Origin: an uncultured Prevotellaceae bacterium
Lineage (GTDB): Bacteria > Bacteroidota > Bacteroidia > Bacteroidales > Muribaculaceae
Assembly (NCBI GenBank): GCA_946186575.1
Contig: CAMHNO010000004.1
Span: 55,739-119,738 of the forward strand
Reading direction: 5' to 3'
DNA length: 64,000 nt
The notes under the pieces are model-generated. The model saw only the letters and a list, made by a program, of their open reading frames with translations. It had not been told where the DNA came from and searched no databases. Both the position numbers and the translations under genes were made by a program. Shown in pieces: positions 60,911-64,000 of this stretch (within the stretch, counting starts at the first letter, position 1; each line of letters begins with the position of its first letter).

Positions 60911-61058
60911 GCACACCCTTAATGTCCTCCATTCACTTTTCGGGGAGAAGATTGTCAATTATAAATCATGAATTAATCAATTACCTAACAAGATGTTATA
61001 GACCGCTGTCACATCGCCACAGGTGATGCTACCATCGTTATCCTGATCGCCATTCACC
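60886..61058 (-). repeat. Left 173-bp inverted repeat, carrying an inverted dockerin 3' end
   Basis: Reverse complement of 62758-62930 with five differences. It contains the hairpin AGGGTGTGCC/GGCACACCCT (60886-60919) and, on the minus strand, the coding tail VNGDQDNDGSITCGDVTAVYNILLGN plus stop (60981-61058). No upstream gene body exists for this tail. Confidence 0.9.
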
Positions 61059-61294
61059 TGTTGTAATGTCTTGACGCGTTCTTGGTGTCGTTTTAACGTT
61101 AGTTAGACGAAATTAATTAGTTATAATCAGCATGTTAGCAATTGATAGCGTGTCTTAGATGGTGATGCGGTTCATCATTACCAGATCACTTTTTAGCGTA
61201 TTGTGGTTTTTTGTTGTATCAAATTACGAATATATTTTGTTTGTGTGATAAAAAATGCTAATTTTGCACATTATTTATAGAAATATTTAACGAT
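61059..61294 (+). repeat. Direct repeat carrying a promoter, copy 1
   Basis: From TGTTGTAATGTCTTGACGCG to the leader of the 511-aa gene, highly similar to 62931-63166. The first ~170 bases show only a few changes (for example GTGTCGTT against GTGTTGTT). Contains the promoter at 61236-61266. Confidence 0.88.
61236..61266 (+). promoter_or_regulatory. Promoter of the 511-aa dockerin gene
   Basis: TTTG, 19 bases, TAATTTTG; the ATG lies 37 bases downstream. Confidence 0.7.
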
Positions 61295-61303
61295 AATAAA
61301 AGA

Positions 61304-62839
61304 ATGAAGAAACTCTTTACTTTATTGATAATTGCAATGGCAGTGTTTAGCGTTAATGCTGCTGGAGTTATGATTTGTGGAAAGGTCTACAATGAAAATA
61401 GTTATCAGCTTATAAATCAAGAACTCACTGAGGCTGGCTATTTGAAGAGCGGTACGGTGGCCTATGATCCTGTGAACTACAAATTGACACTCAACAATGC
61501 CGATATATTGTGCGATAAAACTATTATTGAGACCTATCAGCTTGAGGACCTTGAGATAGAGGTGATAGGCAATTGCACACTCAAGACTAAAAAAGAAGGT
61601 AATGAGAATGTCGACAATGGACTCAGCTGTATTAATGTCACAGCTGCTAGTACCAAGCCAATGACTATTGATTTCACTGGCAACGGATCGCTGAAAATGA
61701 CCTCCACCAATATTGCTTTCTTTGCTTTCAACCGATATAGCGTGCAATACAAGTTTGATGGTCCCGATGTTACCATTAAATCGGCCCGTGGCATTTGGTC
61801 AACCAGTGTTTATCGTGTGGCTTATAAAATGAATGCTGGCTCGTTGAAGATTTGGAGCGACTATGGAGCCATCGACCATGCTTTCAATATGGATAATGGT
61901 GTGTATGGCACTATGTCGTTTGCCCCAGGCATTAAAATCTTGGAGCCTTATGACGGCTACTGGGATTGTGTATTGCCAAAGTATGGTTATGCCCAGATAA
62001 GACACTTTGCTGGTGAGGCCAAGACGGTGAAGATAGGCAGCACCTATGACCTCAAGGTTGGCGGAGTGCAAGTCACCACCCAAAACTGCAACGACATCCT
62101 GGGCGATGGCAATGTCTCTTACTTTCAGACAAATAACTTCTTGACTTTGAACAATGCCACAATTGAGGCCGATGGTCAGGTCATCGTCAGCGACATCCAG
62201 TGGCTGAAAATCAGGATTGCTGGTAACAACCGTCTCATCACACATCACAACACCTATGGTATAGATTTAACTGAGTGTGATGGCGTGGCAATTGAAGGCG
62301 CTGGCAATGGAGTGGAGAATGACGTCTTGTCGATGGAATCGACTGTCAATCAAATGGGCATAGGTTACTTCACCCATAAGAAAGGCGAACCTGCTCAAAC
62401 CTACATCCGTAACTGCTCTATCACAATGCCAGGAGGTGAGATTCAAAACGAGGACAATGACTGCGCGCTCACTATAGAGAACGCATATATCCACTTAGCC
62501 GATGGTTACATCAGCACACCACCAGCGCTCACCCTCAACAATTGCTACATCAGTAAGCCCGTGGGAGGGCATATTGATAATTACGGCAATATTTGTGCCG
62601 ACGGCAGCAACGGCATGTACTGGGGGGAGATTGAAATTATGCCTGGCACACCTCCCAATCCAGCCGTTCCTGGCGATGTGGATGGTGATGGCAGCGTGAC
62701 CAGCGGTGACATTACGGCGCTCTACAACTACTTGCTCAATGGCGATAGCAGCAGTCTGGTGAATGGCGATCAGGATAACGACGGTAGCATCACCAGTGGC
62801 GATGTGACAGCGGTCTATAACATCTTGTTAGGTAATTGA
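61304..62839 (+). CDS. Dockerin-tagged beta-helix surface protein in an inverted-repeat-bounded segment
   Basis: 511 aa with a signal peptide (MKKLFTLLIIAMAVFSVNA). Two modules homologous to those of the 981-aa protein: AGVMICGKVYNENSYQLINQ...GYLKSGTVAYDPVNYKLTLNNADI, and YDLKVGGVQVTTQNCNDILGDGNVSYFQTNNFLTLNNATI. Then comes the dockerin VPGDVDGDGSVTSGDITALYNYLL plus NGDQDNDGSITSGDVTAVYNILL. The second dockerin half lies in the right 173-bp inverted repeat, so inversion of the segment would restore the same ending from the left copy. Probably exported; function unknown. Confidence 0.82.
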   Translation: MKKLFTLLIIAMAVFSVNAAGVMICGKVYNENSYQLINQELTEAGYLKSGTVAYDPVNYKLTLNNADILCDKTIIETYQLEDLEIEVIGNCTLKTKKEGNENVDNGLSCINVTAASTKPMTIDFTGNGSLKMTSTNIAFFAFNRYSVQYKFDGPDVTIKSARGIWSTSVYRVAYKMNAGSLKIWSDYGAIDHAFNMDNGVYGTMSFAPGIKILEPYDGYWDCVLPKYGYAQIRHFAGEAKTVKIGSTYDLKVGGVQVTTQNCNDILGDGNVSYFQTNNFLTLNNATIEADGQVIVSDIQWLKIRIAGNNRLITHHNTYGIDLTECDGVAIEGAGNGVENDVLSMESTVNQMGIGYFTHKKGEPAQTYIRNCSITMPGGEIQNEDNDCALTIENAYIHLADGYISTPPALTLNNCYISKPVGGHIDNYGNICADGSNGMYWGEIEIMPGTPPNPAVPGDVDGDGSVTSGDITALYNYLLNGDSSSLVNGDQDNDGSITSGDVTAVYNILLGN

Positions 62840-62930
62840 TTAATTCATGATTTGTAATTGACAATCTTCTCCCCGAAGAGTGAATGGAGAACATTAAGGG
62901 TGTGCCTAAAAAAAGAATAGGGCACACCCT
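62758..62930 (+). repeat. Right 173-bp inverted repeat
   Basis: Encodes the last 26 codons of the dockerin tag, then a short AT-rich stretch and the hairpin at 62896-62931. About 97% identical to the reverse complement of 60886-61058. Confidence 0.9.
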
Positions 62931-62931
62931 T
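62896..62931 (+). terminator. Hairpin terminator within the right inverted repeat
   Basis: AAGGGTGTGCC and GGCACACCCTT, an 11-bp perfect stem with a 14-base A-rich loop. Confidence 0.75.
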
Positions 62932-63166
62932 GTTGTAATGTCTTGACGCGTTCTTGGTGTTGTTTTAACGTTAGTTAGACGAAATTAATTAGTTATAATC
63001 AGCATGTTAGCAATTGATAGCGTGTCTTAGATGGTGATGCGGTTCATCATTACCAGATCACTTTTTAGCGTATTGTAGTTTTTTGTTGTATCAAATTGCA
63101 AATTTATTTTGTTTGTATAATAAAAAGTGTTAATTTTGCACATTGTTTATGGAAATACTTAACGAT
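62931..63166 (+). repeat. Direct repeat carrying a promoter, copy 2
   Basis: Copy of 61059-61294 placed before the third lipoprotein gene; identity declines near the 3' end. Confidence 0.88.
63108..63138 (+). promoter_or_regulatory. Promoter of lipoprotein paralogue 3
   Basis: TTTG, 19 bases, TAATTTTG, inside the second direct repeat; leader of about 75 bases. Confidence 0.68.
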
Positions 63167-63216
63167 TATAGATTTTAAAGTCAATTTTTATTTTTAATTC
63201 TAAATTCAGTTCTGTT

Positions 63217-63807
63217 ATGAAGAAATTATTTTTAATGTTAGCAGTGGCAGGGCTCATGGCTTCCTGCGCAGGCAATGGGAACACCAGCGGCAGTGCAAGT
63301 GGTGAAAAAAAAGACAGTACTAAAACCGAAGAAACCAAAGAGAAGAAAGACACTCTCAAGGGTCCAGCAACTATCGACAATCCAACCTGGTCAGTAGAAC
63401 TGCCCGATGGATGGCAGGCTCCTTCGGTTCGTCCTGGCGATAGCCAAAAGAGTTCTTCTTATTGCGAGCTCAAGCCTATTGTTGTTCCCGATGGATTTAA
63501 AGGTCCTGTTGGCGTGAGAATCAGCTCTTATCCTTACAAGAGCAATACTGTTGAGAAAGATATGGAATCTTTCTTCAATATCTACAAAGATGCCAAGAAA
63601 GATGGAGAAGTAGAAATCGGTGGAGTGAAGTTCCAGAGAGCTGTGAAGGTTTATCCTGATGGTAATACTGTAACAAATCTTTGCGCTCCTCTCAATCCTG
63701 AAGGCAGTGTGAGCATAAAACTCTCGCACATGAAGTATGATGAGGAAATCATTCAAACCATCCTCAAGTCTTTCAAGCTCAAGCCATCCGAGCCTGCTGC
63801 AAAGTAA
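63217..63807 (+). CDS. Lipoprotein, paralogue 3
   Basis: 196 aa, lipobox LMASC, then a Lys/Glu/Thr-rich linker (EKKDSTKTEETKEKKDTLKG) and the domain NPTWSVELPDGWQAP, SYPYKSNTVEKDMESF, IGGVKFQRAV, ending LKSFKLKPSEPAAK. It aligns with the lipoprotein at 59974 from leader to last residue. The two were probably adjacent tandem copies before the dockerin-gene segment arrived. Function unknown. Confidence 0.75.
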   Translation: MKKLFLMLAVAGLMASCAGNGNTSGSASGEKKDSTKTEETKEKKDTLKGPATIDNPTWSVELPDGWQAPSVRPGDSQKSSSYCELKPIVVPDGFKGPVGVRISSYPYKSNTVEKDMESFFNIYKDAKKDGEVEIGGVKFQRAVKVYPDGNTVTNLCAPLNPEGSVSIKLSHMKYDEEIIQTILKSFKLKPSEPAAK

Positions 63808-63852
63808 ACTGAATGGCATCTCTGATGCCTAACATCCTTAATGTTTGTCTCG

Positions 63853-63885
63853 GCGGCATCGTGAGGTCAAAACTCATGATGCCGC
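63853..63885 (+). terminator. Intrinsic terminator
   Basis: GCGGCATCGTGAG pairs with CTCATGATGCCGC (one mismatch). Confidence 0.65.
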
Positions 63886-63958
63886 TGGTGCTTTGTGTGA
63901 GTTTTTTTTCACTCGGTTTGCACTAATTTTGGATAAATTAGGCTACACCTCTTTTATT

Positions 63959-63989
63959 TTTGCAGTCGGAAAAGTTTAGATTAACTTTG
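63959..63989 (+). promoter_or_regulatory. Promoter of a gene beyond the window
   Basis: TTTG, 19 bases, TAACTTTG at the right edge. A second -7-like TATTTTTG at 63955-63962 overlaps its -33 element. Confidence 0.6.
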
Positions 63990-64000
63990 CCAATAAAAGT

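Larger units (their letters stand above)
62840..63216. other. Intergenic: end of inverted repeat, terminator, duplicated promoter
   Basis: No gene. Contains the remainder of the 173-bp repeat, a hairpin terminator, and the second copy of the promoter-bearing direct repeat (62931-63166). Confidence 0.75.

Overview
The window looks like a chromosomal segment of a gut Bacteroidales bacterium, most likely Muribaculaceae or a Prevotella-like relative. Four things point there. Promoters follow the Bacteroidetes pattern (TTTG or GTTG, about 20 bases, TAnnTTTG) and genes lack Shine-Dalgarno sites. The families DUF5683, DUF4251, DUF4296, DUF6029, PCMD, Omp28, BspA-like LRR and CotH are typical of the phylum. 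Many secreted proteins end in a dockerin-like GDVNGDG tag, others in a type-9-secretion-like tail. The RF2 gene carries the usual programmed frameshift. No rRNA, tRNA, CRISPR array or prophage was recognised. The species call is inference.

Layout. 1-4.2 kb: DUF5683 membrane protein, LysM lytic transglycosylase with a long Q/K/P/A repeat tail, D-2-hydroxyacid dehydrogenase. 4.3-8.6 kb: a minus-strand set of four envelope proteins (two calycin-like/dockerin proteins, a beta-barrel, a PCMD lipoprotein). 8.8-21.2 kb: CapD-like sugar dehydratase, YVTN propeller, RlmN, a repeat protein with a sorting tail, DUF4251, a CPBP protease coupled to a GDPD phosphodiesterase, MlaE/MlaF lipid-transport pair, a small secreted protein. 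21.4-25 kb: two tandem deoxynucleoside kinases, an acetyltransferase remnant, CotH. 25-32.2 kb: a minus-strand operon ending DUF4296, lspA, traR/dksA-like, ileS and a membrane protein. 32.3-43 kb: a 9-bp minisatellite, an AAA ATPase, AraC regulator, ferritin-like protein plus mini-HTH, glutathione peroxidase/flavoprotein/metallohydrolase operon, an msrA-beta-lactamase read-through ORF, acyl-CoA synthetase, prfB, a GxxExxY gene bounded by inverted repeats, and an acetylglutamate-kinase homologue that has lost its catalytic residues. 43.2-49 kb: a dockerin protein and an Omp28/TlpA/DUF6029/Omp28 thiol-redox surface module. 49-53 kb: asd, a REP-type transposase with an extra C-terminal domain, a TPR-AraC membrane regulator. 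53-64 kb: an accessory surface-protein island of dockerin-tagged modular proteins and three paralogous lipoproteins.

The most unusual material is in the last 10 kb. Two adjacent surface-protein genes share a 539-bp block with no difference. A dockerin-tagged gene lies between 173-bp near-identical inverted repeats that each contain the dockerin 3' end, so flipping the segment would still leave a complete gene. Its promoter region is also directly duplicated beyond the right repeat, in front of a lipoprotein gene. Other points of interest are the A8 tract that fuses msrA to a class A beta-lactamase, the pseudokinase-like ArgB paralogue, and the 18-bp inverted repeat around the GxxExxY gene.
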